Assembly (NCBI GenBank): GCA_947478405.1
Contig: CANJVX010000011.1
Coordinates: forward strand, 1-64,000
Origin: Beijerinckiaceae bacterium
Lineage (GTDB): Bacteria; Pseudomonadota; Alphaproteobacteria; Rhizobiales; Beijerinckiaceae
Reading direction: 5' to 3'
Length of the DNA stretch: 64,000 nt
Part shown: positions 35,204 to 43,911 of the stretch, in pieces
Position numbering within the stretch: position 1 is the first letter of the stretch
How the letters are laid out: every line of letters starts with the position of its first letter
Made by a program: the position numbers and the translations under genes
The notes under the pieces: model-generated
The model's input: only the letters and a program-made list of their open reading frames with translations
What the model was told of the DNA's origin: nothing
The model's database searches: none

Positions 35204-36790
35204 ATGTCATTTGATCAACTCGGCCTGAGCGAGAAAGTCCTGCAAGCGGTTGTGGCATCCGGCTACACAACCCCGACACCCATCCAAGAACAAGCCATCC
35301 CCTTCGCACTGGCTGGGCGAGATGTGCTCGGCATTGCCCAGACAGGCACAGGCAAAACAGCAGCTTTCACACTGCCCATGCTCTCACGGCTTGAATCCGG
35401 CCGCGCGCGCGCGCGCATGCCACGCACACTCATTCTCGAACCCACCCGCGAACTCGCAGCGCAGGTCGAAGAAAGCTTTGTCAAATATGGTGCCAACCAT
35501 AAGCTGAATGTGGCTCTGCTGATTGGCGGCGTCTCTTTCGCCGATCAGGAAACAAAAATCATGCGCGGTGCAGATGTCCTGATCGCAACACCGGGCCGTC
35601 TCCTCGATTTTGCCGAACGCGGCAAGCTGCTGCTCACAGGCATTGAAATCCTCGTCATCGACGAAGCTGATCGCATGCTCGACATGGGATTCATTCCCGA
35701 CATTGAGCGCATCTGCAAACTCGTTCCATTCACACGCCAAACCTTGTTCTTCTCGGCCACCATGCCGCCAGAGATCACACGCCTGACGGAGCAATTTCTG
35801 CATAATCCGGCACGTGTGGAGGTGGCTCGCGCCTCCTCAACCGCGACCACCATCACGCAAGGCCTCGTTGCCTCCCACGGCGGCGGCTTGAAACGCGAAA
35901 CATTGCGTCGCCTCATCCGCGAAGCAGTGGATCTCAAAAACGCGATCATCTTTTGCAATCGCAAACGCGACGTCGCTATCGTTCACAAATCCCTCCAAAA
36001 GCATGGCTTTGCTGCCGGAGCTTTGCATGGCGATATGGACCAGCGGGCCCGCATGATCTCGCTCGACAATTTCAAGAATGGCGATATCAGCCTGCTCGTC
36101 TGCTCGGATGTTGCAGCACGTGGGCTCGATATTCCCGATGTCAGCCACGTCTTCAATTTCGATGTGCCCACACATGCTGAAGATTACGTGCATCGCATTG
36201 GCCGCACTGGTCGCGCGGGCCGATCAGGTGTTGCCTATACAATCGTCACCCGCGCCGATGAGCGCTATGCGGACGATATTGAAAAACTTATCAACAAAAA
36301 GATCGACTGGATCGGCCCCAAACTCAGCGAATTGCCGGAAGGCGAATTTTCTGAAGAGGAGCGTCCGCGTGGCCGTGGCCGCGGGGAACGTGGCGAACGA
36401 GGACCGCGTCGTGAACGGGGCGAGCGTCGCCCGCCTCGCGCACCGCGCGAAGCCGAAGATGCAGTGGAAAAGGTTGCCCCCGTGCGTGAAGAATCAATCG
36501 AGCAACCGGTGCGTCAGGAGCGACCTGCACGTCAAGACCGTTCTGAGCGCCCTGAGCAGCCGCGCCGCGAACGCCCAGAGCGTTTCGAGCGCCCTGATCG
36601 CAACGCCCCTCCCAATGGCGAGCGTCGTCGATACCGCGATGACGATGATGATGGCCCACCCGTGGTCGGGCTTGGAGACCATGTGCCAAGCTTCCTACTT
36701 CGCCCCGTTATGCTGAAGCCGCTGAAAGCCACCGAGACCGAAGCCGATCAAGAAGACGAGGCCAAACCGGCCCCTGCTACACAGGAGTAA
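35204..36790 (+). CDS. rhlE: DEAD-box RNA helicase, RhlE-like
   Basis: ATP-dependent RNA helicase of 528 residues. Motifs in order are the Q motif (YTTPTPIQEQAIP), motif I AQTGTGKTA, PTRELAAQ, motif II VIDEADRMLDMGF, motif III FFSATMPPE, and motif VI HRIGRTGRAG. After about residue 385 comes a long basic, acidic and Arg-rich tail (RGRGERGERGPRRERGERR), likely a disordered RNA-binding extension. Such helicases help ribosome assembly and mRNA decay, often more in the cold. The 220 bases before it hold no gene and may be a long leader. It ends at a bidirectional terminator. Confidence 0.92.
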   Translation: MSFDQLGLSEKVLQAVVASGYTTPTPIQEQAIPFALAGRDVLGIAQTGTGKTAAFTLPMLSRLESGRARARMPRTLILEPTRELAAQVEESFVKYGANHKLNVALLIGGVSFADQETKIMRGADVLIATPGRLLDFAERGKLLLTGIEILVIDEADRMLDMGFIPDIERICKLVPFTRQTLFFSATMPPEITRLTEQFLHNPARVEVARASSTATTITQGLVASHGGGLKRETLRRLIREAVDLKNAIIFCNRKRDVAIVHKSLQKHGFAAGALHGDMDQRARMISLDNFKNGDISLLVCSDVAARGLDIPDVSHVFNFDVPTHAEDYVHRIGRTGRAGRSGVAYTIVTRADERYADDIEKLINKKIDWIGPKLSELPEGEFSEEERPRGRGRGERGERGPRRERGERRPPRAPREAEDAVEKVAPVREESIEQPVRQERPARQDRSERPEQPRRERPERFERPDRNAPPNGERRRYRDDDDDGPPVVGLGDHVPSFLLRPVMLKPLKATETEADQEDEAKPAPATQE

Positions 36791-36817
36791 AAAAGGCCGC
36801 CCTTGAGGCGGCCTTTT
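36791..36817. terminator. Bidirectional rho-independent terminator
   Basis: AAAAGGCCGCC-cttga-GGCGGCCTTTT: an 11-base perfect stem with A and T runs on both sides. It lies between the converging helicase and TctC-like genes and should stop both. Confidence 0.92.
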
Positions 36818-36819
36818 CT

Positions 36820-37857
36820 TTACTTGTTACCGAAGGCGATCGCGGCTCTGGCTTTGTCTAGAAGATCCTGTGGCGTGGCATAAAGTTTGGCGATGATTTT
36901 TTGCAATTCCTCGCCAGCAATTGGATCGATATCGAGATTGATACGCTTGGCTTCGCCCACCATATCGGGATCGGTCATCGTTGACATGAAAGCCTTGCGC
37001 AGCATTGCAACACGTTCGTCAGGAACACCGGGCGCCACCACATACGGGCGCCCAAAGGTTGTCTGGGAATAGATCAATTCGAGAATCTGCTTCTGCTCGC
37101 TCGTCTTGGCAAATTCGCGAGCCAGCGGAACACCCATTTTGTCGAGCTGCGGATAGCCAACATTGCTCTCCTGCACGAGCGGTTTGACCATATTCTCCTT
37201 GAACCATGTCGGATAGGTCGCTGCCACACTGGACCACGTCTCGCCGCATGCGCCCTGCACCTCGCCTTTTTCAAGCGCAAGATTGATCTCGCGTGTGCCG
37301 GGATAGCCCGCGACAATCTTGAACTTTGCGCCTAAAAGATTACGCAGCAGTGCTGGAAAATCACGCGTTGACGCGCCTTCAGCCGACGCACCCATCACCA
37401 ATTCTTTTTCAAACGCATCCGCCATGGTTTTGACCGGCGCATCGGTGCGCACGAGGCAGACATAGGCATCGCTATTGGCATTGCCGATATAATTGAACTT
37501 AGACATGTCATGCGTCTGGCGTTTCACATCACCAAACAAAGGATCGACAACTGCTCCCATAAACAGCGCACCGATCACCGTGCCGTCTTTGGGCGCAACA
37601 TTGTAAATATGCGAGGCAGCAATGTTGGAGGCCGCACCTGGTATATTTTGCACCACAATCGTCGGATTGCCGGGAATATGACGATTGATAAAGCGCGAAA
37701 TCAGGCGCCCATAGAGGTCATAGCCGCCGCCTGGCGACGAGCCGATAATGATCGAAACATTACGGCCCTTGTAAAATTGTGCCAGCGAATCCTGCGCTTG
37801 GCCCTGACCCGTCAACCCGATGATGCCGGCGAGCGCCAGCCCCGCATGTCGTAACAT
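36820..37857 (-). CDS. TctC/Bug-family periplasmic solute-binding protein, copy 1
   Basis: Exported binding protein of 345 residues of the Bug (TctC) family, which captures carboxylates and other small organic anions. The N-terminal leader is LALAGIIGLTGQGQAQ. Family blocks are VSIIIGSSPGGGYDLYGRL, HIPGNPTIVVQNIPGAASN and APKDGTVIGALF. It shares all these with a second copy at 40266-41297. No TctA/TctB membrane genes are present, so it may work with a remote transporter or as an orphan sensor of substrate, as many Bug proteins do. Confidence 0.88.
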   Translation of the reverse strand: MLRHAGLALAGIIGLTGQGQAQDSLAQFYKGRNVSIIIGSSPGGGYDLYGRLISRFINRHIPGNPTIVVQNIPGAASNIAASHIYNVAPKDGTVIGALFMGAVVDPLFGDVKRQTHDMSKFNYIGNANSDAYVCLVRTDAPVKTMADAFEKELVMGASAEGASTRDFPALLRNLLGAKFKIVAGYPGTREINLALEKGEVQGACGETWSSVAATYPTWFKENMVKPLVQESNVGYPQLDKMGVPLAREFAKTSEQKQILELIYSQTTFGRPYVVAPGVPDERVAMLRKAFMSTMTDPDMVGEAKRINLDIDPIAGEELQKIIAKLYATPQDLLDKARAAIAFGNK

Positions 37858-38039
37858 GCCGTCCTCCTTGATTCTTTTTGCCCTTCATGAGGCATGGATC
37901 GTCAGTTTATGCGCGGGGGCGGCGCTTGCAAGGGCTTGTGTCCAAAGGCTACATTCCACGCCCCAACCGTGGCCCGAAAAGAGGCGCGGGATCGGTTCCC
38001 TCAGATGGGGCCGGAGGCAATGACAAGGAAGGAGCCATT

Positions 38040-39026
38040 ATGGCGCGCGACATCGAACTGACACTGGCCTGCGGCGATTATGAAATCGTGCGAGCCCTCA
38101 AAGAGGGCACGGTCAAGCCCGATGGCATTCAGCTCACCATGGTGACCAAGCAGGATTCCTCGACCCGCCATTGGCGTTTTCTGCGCAACGGCGAATTCGA
38201 CGTCGCCGAACTCTCCAGCTCGTCCTATCTCATTGCGCGTGACCAAGGCTTTGAGATCAATTCGCTGCCGGTCTTCCTGCATCGCCGCTTCCGTCACGGC
38301 TTCATCTTCGTCAACACCAATAAGGGCAGAAAAACGCCCAAGGATCTCATCGGCAAGAAGATCGGTGTGAAGTCGTATCAGGTCTCTGCCATTCTCTGGC
38401 TGCGCGGAATTCTCGAACAAGAATATGGCGTGCCGCACAAGAGCTGCGAATGGTTTTCGGAAATCGACGAAGACGTCGAATTCGTGCCACCCGCAGATCT
38501 GAAACTGACGCGCCTGCCCGACGATAAATATGTCGAGAAGATGCTCGTTTCAGGGGAACTTGACGCCGTGCTGCATCCTGATCTGATCGAGCCATTCCTT
38601 GAAGGCAATCCGAATGTAGCGCGTCTTTTCCCCGACTATAAGAATGATGAAATCGCTTATTACAAGAAGACGCAGATCTTTCCGATCATGCATGTCATGG
38701 GTATTCGCAATTCCATCGTCGAAAAATATCCCTGGGTGCCAGTCGAACTCTACAAGGCATTTGATGAGGCCAAGCGTATCGGCATGAGGCGTATGGAAAA
38801 CCCGCGCATCGCCCCAGTCGTCTGGTATCGCGAGGCTTGGGAAGAGCAGGAAGAATTGCTCGGCAAAGACCCTTGGCAATATGGTATGACCGACAAGAAT
38901 ATCCATAATCTGGAGACGCTCGTTGGCTATTCGCGCGAACAGGGTCTGATGAAAAACAAAATGTCGCTCGACGAATTATTCCTCAATGTCGAGCAAGGCC
39001 GCAAACGCGGCACAAACCGCGTCTAA
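38040..39026 (+). CDS. 4,5-dihydroxyphthalate decarboxylase-like / binding-protein-fold protein
   Basis: Protein of 328 residues similar to a family annotated as 4,5-dihydroxyphthalate decarboxylase or ABC substrate-binding protein. The start ELTLACGDYEIVRALKEGTV, then WRFLRNGEFDVAELSSSSYL and KKIGVKSYQVSAILWLRGIL, follow the type II periplasmic-binding fold. There is no signal peptide, favouring a cytoplasmic enzyme. The ATG at 38040 has AGGAAGGAG six bases before it. With the TctC-like proteins and LLM oxidoreductase around it, a role in breakdown of an aromatic acid is plausible. The true substrate cannot be told. Confidence 0.75.
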   Translation: MARDIELTLACGDYEIVRALKEGTVKPDGIQLTMVTKQDSSTRHWRFLRNGEFDVAELSSSSYLIARDQGFEINSLPVFLHRRFRHGFIFVNTNKGRKTPKDLIGKKIGVKSYQVSAILWLRGILEQEYGVPHKSCEWFSEIDEDVEFVPPADLKLTRLPDDKYVEKMLVSGELDAVLHPDLIEPFLEGNPNVARLFPDYKNDEIAYYKKTQIFPIMHVMGIRNSIVEKYPWVPVELYKAFDEAKRIGMRRMENPRIAPVVWYREAWEEQEELLGKDPWQYGMTDKNIHNLETLVGYSREQGLMKNKMSLDELFLNVEQGRKRGTNRV

Positions 39027-39042
39027 TTACCCAACACGCCCA

Positions 39043-39119
39043 TCATGGCGAGCTGAGCAAAGCAATCCAGTCGGCCTCACAAGGGCTCTGGATCGCTTTG
39101 TCGCTACGCTCCTCGCAAT
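39043..39119. repeat. REP-like inverted repeat, copy 2 (both arms)
   Basis: Left arm GGCGAGCTGAGCAAAGCAATC and right arm, on the other strand, TGCGAGGAGCGTAGCGACAA..GATCCAG, pairing around TCGGCCTCACAAGGGCT. It lies between two converging genes and may act as a terminator-like hairpin. Confidence 0.75.
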
Positions 39120-39126
39120 AACTCTT

Positions 39127-40122
39127 TTATGAGAGTTTTGGCCAGACTTCGCTGCGGAACAATTCCAGCGACGTCTGCAATTCTGGCAAGCTTTGATCAC
39201 CAAAAGCAAATTGCCCGACAAGGTAATTGCATTGCGAGACGCCGAGCTGATCTTTCAAAAAATCCGCCACTGTGGCAGGCGAGCCGGCAATGCCCTTACC
39301 CTGCCCATGCAAGGCCTGCCAATTATCGGGGCGTGGATGGCGCGCAGTTGAGCCAAGTTTGCGCGCCAGATGCGTAAAGGCTTTATGCCAGAATGGATAG
39401 GCGCGGCAGGCAATCTCGTGCGCTTTTCCATCGTTCTCTGCGACAACAATGAAGCGACCAAGCCCTAACAGCAAATCAGTGCCCGCCCCCGCCGGCAATG
39501 CCGCACGATAGGCCTGCGAACACTCGCGCGCCTCATCAGCGGCATCGAGCGAAATGGTTTGCCATTGATTATGAGCTGCGCGCGTAGCGCTTTCTGGTGA
39601 ATGCACGCCATACCAGACGGGTGGCATCGGTTTTTGAAACACGCTGACTTTAAGTTCCACTTCATCAAGCGGTGCAGCACGACCCGGCTCGCGATAGACA
39701 CCCGTTTTCAAGGCCTCGAGCACAAGTGGCAGTCGCTCGCGAAAGATGGCCTCGGCCTCAGTTGGCTCAATGCCATAAAAACGCAATTCAGCAGGCGACG
39801 AGCCGCGGCCGAAGCCCACAATCAGGCGTCCGTGCCCGAGTTGGTCGAGCATGCAGATTTCCTGCGCCAGACGCAGCGGATGATAGAGCGGCAGCGCATA
39901 GACCATCGGCCCGAAACGCAAATGCTTCGTGCGCTGGGCCACAGCGGCCAGGAACACATTTGGCGAGGGCGCCATGCCCAGTTCCGTGCCGTGATGCTCC
40001 GCCAGATGATAGGCGTGGAAACCAGCCTGATCATAGGCCTCGATCAGCGTGAGCCGCTCTTCGAGAAACTGCGCGATAGGAAGGAACGCATTGTCGAGAT
40101 GATCGAAGACGCCGACCTGCAT
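39127..40122 (-). CDS. LLM class flavin-dependent oxidoreductase
   Basis: Luciferase-like monooxygenase of 331 residues with a TIM-barrel fold, expected to use FMNH2 or F420 with oxygen. Family segments are AYHLAEHHGTELGMAPSP near residue 40, LRLAQEICMLDQLGHGRLIVGFGRG and FYGIEPTEAEAIFRERLPLVLEAL. The substrate is unknown. It faces away from the second TctC-like gene, with a promoter region of about 140 bases between them, and may take part in the same catabolic function. Confidence 0.88.
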   Translation of the reverse strand: MQVGVFDHLDNAFLPIAQFLEERLTLIEAYDQAGFHAYHLAEHHGTELGMAPSPNVFLAAVAQRTKHLRFGPMVYALPLYHPLRLAQEICMLDQLGHGRLIVGFGRGSSPAELRFYGIEPTEAEAIFRERLPLVLEALKTGVYREPGRAAPLDEVELKVSVFQKPMPPVWYGVHSPESATRAAHNQWQTISLDAADEARECSQAYRAALPAGAGTDLLLGLGRFIVVAENDGKAHEIACRAYPFWHKAFTHLARKLGSTARHPRPDNWQALHGQGKGIAGSPATVADFLKDQLGVSQCNYLVGQFAFGDQSLPELQTSLELFRSEVWPKLS

Positions 40123-40265
40123 GAATTCCAGCCCTTCCTTCTCTTTTTATGCATGGAACAATTCCTGGGGGGCTTCTGTCAAGCCAAGGTTGACCTCCCC
40201 TCCCCTTATGGCATGGTGCGCCCAAGCGTCAGCTCCAAGGACGCACAGATTCTCGGGAGAGCAGC

Positions 40266-41297
40266 ATGACCCAACGGGGCATCGGCCTCGCTCTGGTAGC
40301 AACGCTATTTGCGGGTGCAGCCAGCGCGCAGGAAGACATTGCCAGCTTCTATCGCGGCAAGAATGTGCAGATGATCGTCGGCTCATCCGCCGGTGGCGGC
40401 TATGACCTCTATGGCCGCCTTGTCGCGCGTGCCATTGGCAAACATATCCCCGGCAACCCGACCGTGATTGTCAGCAATATGACCGGCGCCGGCTCCATTG
40501 TTGCGACCCAACATATTGCCATTGCCGCCCCCAAAGACGGCACAGTGATGGGCGCTGTCTTTCCGGGTGCGATAATGGAGCCGCTGATCGGCGACAAGGG
40601 CAAGGTGAAATATGACGCCCGCAAACTGTCGTTTATCGGCAGCGCCAATAACGAACTTTACGTCTGCATCATCCGGGCCGATGCATCCCAAAAAACATTT
40701 GAGGATTTTCTCAAGGGTAATGTGCTGATTGGCGCCAGTGCGGCGGGCGGTTCGACACGCGATTTCCCGCTCCTGCTCAATTCTGTCTTCAACGCAAATT
40801 TCAAGATCGTGTCCGGATATCCGGGTTCAACTGAAATTCTTCTCGCCATTGAAAAAGGCGAAGTGCAAGGCACATGCGGAGTCGGCTGGTCGACGATCTC
40901 AGTTCAAAAATCACAATGGCTGAAAGACAATTTCATCCGAATCGTCGCGCAAGAAGGTATGCGCTCCGAGCCCCAACTCGACAAGGCGGGCGTGCAGCTC
41001 GCCTATTCATACGCCAAAACAAAAGAGCAGCAGCAAGTGATGCAGGTACATTACGAGCCTCTGAACTTCGGTCGCCCCTTCATTGCCGCACCCGAAGTGC
41101 CCGCTGACCGCCTCGAGGCTCTACGAACAGCTTTCATGAAATCAATGGCCGATCCTGACCTGAAAGCGGAAGCAGAGCGTCTCAAACTCGATGTGTCGCC
41201 AATATCGGGCGCTGAAATGACAAAGATCGTCAACCGGATCTACGATTTGCCACAAAGCGCCATCGATGCTGCACGCGCCGCCATTGGTAGCAAATAA
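40266..41297 (+). CDS. TctC/Bug-family periplasmic solute-binding protein, copy 2
   Basis: Exported protein of 343 residues, clearly related to the protein at 36820-37857: both have GSS-GGGYDLYGRL, KHIPGNPT or RHIPGNPT, APKDGTV and GYPG followed by EKGEVQG-CG. The leader is GLALVATLFAGAASAQ. No transporter membrane subunits are nearby. It is followed 20 bases later by the MetE-C-like gene and is probably co-transcribed with it. The two copies may bind different but related acids. Confidence 0.88.
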   Translation: MTQRGIGLALVATLFAGAASAQEDIASFYRGKNVQMIVGSSAGGGYDLYGRLVARAIGKHIPGNPTVIVSNMTGAGSIVATQHIAIAAPKDGTVMGAVFPGAIMEPLIGDKGKVKYDARKLSFIGSANNELYVCIIRADASQKTFEDFLKGNVLIGASAAGGSTRDFPLLLNSVFNANFKIVSGYPGSTEILLAIEKGEVQGTCGVGWSTISVQKSQWLKDNFIRIVAQEGMRSEPQLDKAGVQLAYSYAKTKEQQQVMQVHYEPLNFGRPFIAAPEVPADRLEALRTAFMKSMADPDLKAEAERLKLDVSPISGAEMTKIVNRIYDLPQSAIDAARAAIGSK

Positions 41298-41317
41298 GAC
41301 AAAAATGGAACATCCGA

Positions 41318-42439
41318 ATGAGTATCACGCATAATCCACCCTTCCGCGCTGAAATTGTCGGATCCTTTCTGCGCCCCGATGCCATCAAAAGCGCACGTGA
41401 CGCCCATCACGAAGGGCGCATCAGCCACCCTCAATTGCGCGCGATCGAGGATGAAGAAATCCGCAAGGTCATTGCCATGCAGGAGTCAGTCGGGCTCAAA
41501 GTCGCCACCGATGGTGAATTTAGGCGCTCGACCTATTCTGAAAACTTCACCACGCAGGGCCTCACCGGCGTGCGCAGCGAACATGTGGGCGGTGGTGACT
41601 GGGCCTATTCTGATGGACAGGGTGGTAAGCGCGCTGCACGCGTGCCGGTTGTTGGCGCACTTATCCGCTGGTCGCAATCGGTCAATGCGCCTGACTTCAC
41701 TTTTCTGAATGCCAATGCAAAAACAGCATTGCCGAAAATCACCTTGCCCGGACCGTGCTATATTCACTACCGGTCAGGTCGGGAAAATATCTCGCGCGAT
41801 GTCTACCCCAAGCTCGAGGATTTCTGGGACGACCTCGCCAAAGCCTATCATGCGGAAATGAAAGCGCTCTACGACGCCGGTTGCCGCTATTTGCAGCTCG
41901 ACGAAACCTCGCTTGCCAAGCTCGGCGATCCGAAAATCCAGACCGCGCTTTCTGGTCGTGGGGATGATTGGCGCGAGCTGATTGAAGTCTATACAGACGC
42001 CCTGAATGCCGTCGTGGATGGTGCGCCCAAGGGCATGCATGTCGCCATGCATCTGTGCCGCGGCAATCAGGCCGGCCATTGGCAGGCAGAAGGTGGCTAT
42101 GATGTTGTCGCCGAACGCCTGTTCAAGAAAGTGCGGATTCAGACCTATCTGATGGAATTTGACAGCCCGCGAGCAGGCAATTTCGATCCTCTGCGTCATC
42201 TGCCCAGCGACAAAATGGTCGTGCTCGGTCTCATTTCATCCAAAGTGCCGCAGCTTGAAGATCGCGGTATTGTGCGCAAACGCCTCGATGAAGCAGCGAC
42301 AATCGTGCCGATTGATCAGCTCGCCATTTCTGCACAATGCGGCTTTGCCTCTTCCGTGCCAGGCAATCCGCTGACCGAGGCAGACCAACGTGCCAAGCTC
42401 GAAATGGTCGTCTCGTTGGCACAGGAAGTCTGGGGCTAA
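41318..42439 (+). CDS. MetE C-terminal-domain-like (cobalamin-independent) methyltransferase
   Basis: Protein of 373 residues corresponding to the C-terminal catalytic barrel of MetE, without the N-terminal half. Likely zinc ligands are His and Cys in MHLCRGNQ and the late Cys in SAQCGFAS. The N-terminus FRAEIVGSFLRPDAIKSA is typical of this stand-alone family. Such proteins include alkyl transferases for small thiols or corrinoid-linked methyl groups as well as methionine synthases, so methionine synthesis is not certain. It shares an operon with a TctC-like binding protein, which favours a catabolic or demethylation role. Confidence 0.85.
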   Translation: MSITHNPPFRAEIVGSFLRPDAIKSARDAHHEGRISHPQLRAIEDEEIRKVIAMQESVGLKVATDGEFRRSTYSENFTTQGLTGVRSEHVGGGDWAYSDGQGGKRAARVPVVGALIRWSQSVNAPDFTFLNANAKTALPKITLPGPCYIHYRSGRENISRDVYPKLEDFWDDLAKAYHAEMKALYDAGCRYLQLDETSLAKLGDPKIQTALSGRGDDWRELIEVYTDALNAVVDGAPKGMHVAMHLCRGNQAGHWQAEGGYDVVAERLFKKVRIQTYLMEFDSPRAGNFDPLRHLPSDKMVVLGLISSKVPQLEDRGIVRKRLDEAATIVPIDQLAISAQCGFASSVPGNPLTEADQRAKLEMVVSLAQEVWG

Positions 42440-42501
42440 AACGATCAACTTGCGAGGTCGACCAAAACCCCGCAAGTTTCAAATTCTGCAGAGAGAATGC
42501 C

Positions 42502-42840
42502 ATGCGCCTGAATGGGATCATGTTGGGATTCGCACTAGCTGTTTGCACTGCGCCTCAAACGCACGCCGATATGCTGGCGCTGGATTGCAAAAGCAGCCGC
42601 AACCAACCCTATAAAGTCACCTATGACACCGAGGCCAAAGAGCTGAAACGCGCAACGAGTGAGGGTATCCAAAGTTATAAAATCGTCCGCTCACAATTCG
42701 AATTGAACGGCGATGCGCTTGTCTGGGGCCAGGCCAAAGAATTGCATGGCGATATTCTTGTGTTCTTTGGCTCGAAACAAATGGTCAAAAACTTTTTCGG
42801 CAACGGTAGTGAAGTCACAGACACCTGCACACAAAAGTGA
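42502..42840 (+). CDS. Small secreted hypothetical protein
   Basis: Exported protein of 112 residues with leader GIMLGFALAVCTAPQTHA and two cysteines (DCKSSRN near the mature start, DTCTQK at the end) that could form a disulfide. The body alternates beta-type residues (YKVTYDTEAKEL, DALVWGQAKELHG). No family is recognised. It follows the MetE-like gene by about 60 bases and may be on the same transcript. GAGAGA precedes the ATG. Confidence 0.65.
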   Translation: MRLNGIMLGFALAVCTAPQTHADMLALDCKSSRNQPYKVTYDTEAKELKRATSEGIQSYKIVRSQFELNGDALVWGQAKELHGDILVFFGSKQMVKNFFGNGSEVTDTCTQK

Positions 42841-42846
42841 GGCAGA

Positions 42847-43179
42847 TTACGCGCTCTCACTCTGAGATGATTTATTTTTAAAGATCAGCATCACATTGCG
42901 AAGATAGATAAAAATTGACAACGACTGACCCATGATAATCACAGGCTCGCGGCGCTGGATGCCATAAACCAGGGTCATCGTGCCACCGACGATCGACAAA
43001 AACCAGAAAGCGATGGGGACAACAGAGCGGACCGCGCGCTCTGATGCCAACCATTGGACCAGAAAGCGCGCAGTAAAAACCAATTGCGCGAGTAGGCCGA
43101 AAACCAGCCAGAGATCAAAACGAGTGACGAAGACGTCGTAGAGATAGTCACCGACCGCTTGTGAAAGAGAATAAATCAT
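42847..43179 (-). CDS. Lipid-A-biosynthesis N-terminal domain (LAB_N) protein
   Basis: Small membrane protein of 110 residues with three hydrophobic helices. The segment AQLVFTARFLVQWLASERAVRSVVPIAFWFLS is the LAB_N signature, first seen fused to LpxB. Stand-alone copies accompany polyprenyl-phosphate sugar synthases and ArnT-like transferases, as here, and may help flip or pair with lipid-linked sugars. It is the last of four genes on the minus strand, 3 bases after the GT2 gene. Confidence 0.9.
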   Translation of the reverse strand: MIYSLSQAVGDYLYDVFVTRFDLWLVFGLLAQLVFTARFLVQWLASERAVRSVVPIAFWFLSIVGGTMTLVYGIQRREPVIIMGQSLSIFIYLRNVMLIFKNKSSQSESA

Positions 43180-43182
43180 ATC

Positions 43183-43911
43183 TCAGACCTCCGTCACGAT
43201 CGGAAGGCGTTTGCGTCTCTTTATCAACCAGCGCACGCCCACAAGATCAAGAATGCCAACCCACAAGCGATCGAAGAACCCATAATTAGAGACACCCGTC
43301 AGACGCGGACGGTCAATGACATCCACGTAAGCAATGCCGAGCCCTTCCCGACGCACAAGGGCCGGCATAAAGCGATGCAACGCATCAAAATAGGGCAATG
43401 CGAGATAGGCATCGCGGGGGAAACATTTGAAGCCGCACCCTGTGTCGCGCGTCCCATCATTGAGCACGCTCGCTCGCACACGATTGGCAATGCGCGATTG
43501 CCAGCGCTTGAATGGCGTATCTTTGCGCCCCACCCGCTGACCTTGCACGAGACCACAATGAGGGCCCGCCCGTCGCAGTGCAGCCAGAAAAGCCGGCATG
43601 AAGGCCGGATCATTCTGTCCATCACCATCCAGCGTGATGATGACAGGCGCGCGCGCCGCGCGCACACCAGAGCGCACAGCCGCCGATTGACCACAGGAAA
43701 CCATGTGCTGGATCTGGCGTAGCCAGGGCCGTGACCCAGCCAAGCGCAGCAATTCCGCGCCTGTGCCATCGGTCGAACCATCATTCACATAGATGATCTC
43801 AAACGCGCCTTCAGGAGCCAAAGCGCGCTCGATCTCGGTGATCAGAGGCTCGACATTCCCCTCTTCATTGCGCACGGGCACAACGACGCAGACGCCGGGA
43901 GCTTCACTCAT
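43183..43911 (-). CDS. GT2 glycosyltransferase (polyprenyl-phosphate sugar synthase type)
   Basis: Glycosyltransferase of 242 residues in the dolichol-phosphate-mannose synthase group. The nucleotide-sugar motifs are VVPVRNEEGNVEPLI, YVNDGSTDGTGAEL and the DxD in ITLDGDGQNDPAFM. It has no C-terminal membrane helices. It probably loads a sugar onto undecaprenyl phosphate at the inner membrane. It overlaps the upstream PAP2 gene by 4 bases. The LAB_N and GT39 neighbours suggest that the sugar ends up on lipid A or another surface lipid. Confidence 0.9.
   Translation of the reverse strand: MSEAPGVCVVVPVRNEEGNVEPLITEIERALAPEGAFEIIYVNDGSTDGTGAELLRLAGSRPWLRQIQHMVSCGQSAAVRSGVRAARAPVIITLDGDGQNDPAFMPAFLAALRRAGPHCGLVQGQRVGRKDTPFKRWQSRIANRVRASVLNDGTRDTGCGFKCFPRDAYLALPYFDALHRFMPALVRREGLGIAYVDVIDRPRLTGVSNYGFFDRLWVGILDLVGVRWLIKRRKRLPIVTEV

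Noticed and set aside
35017-35214. 65-aa ORF before rhlE
   Set aside because: No ribosome site, proline-rich random composition, and it overlaps the rhlE start; the stretch is better read as a leader.
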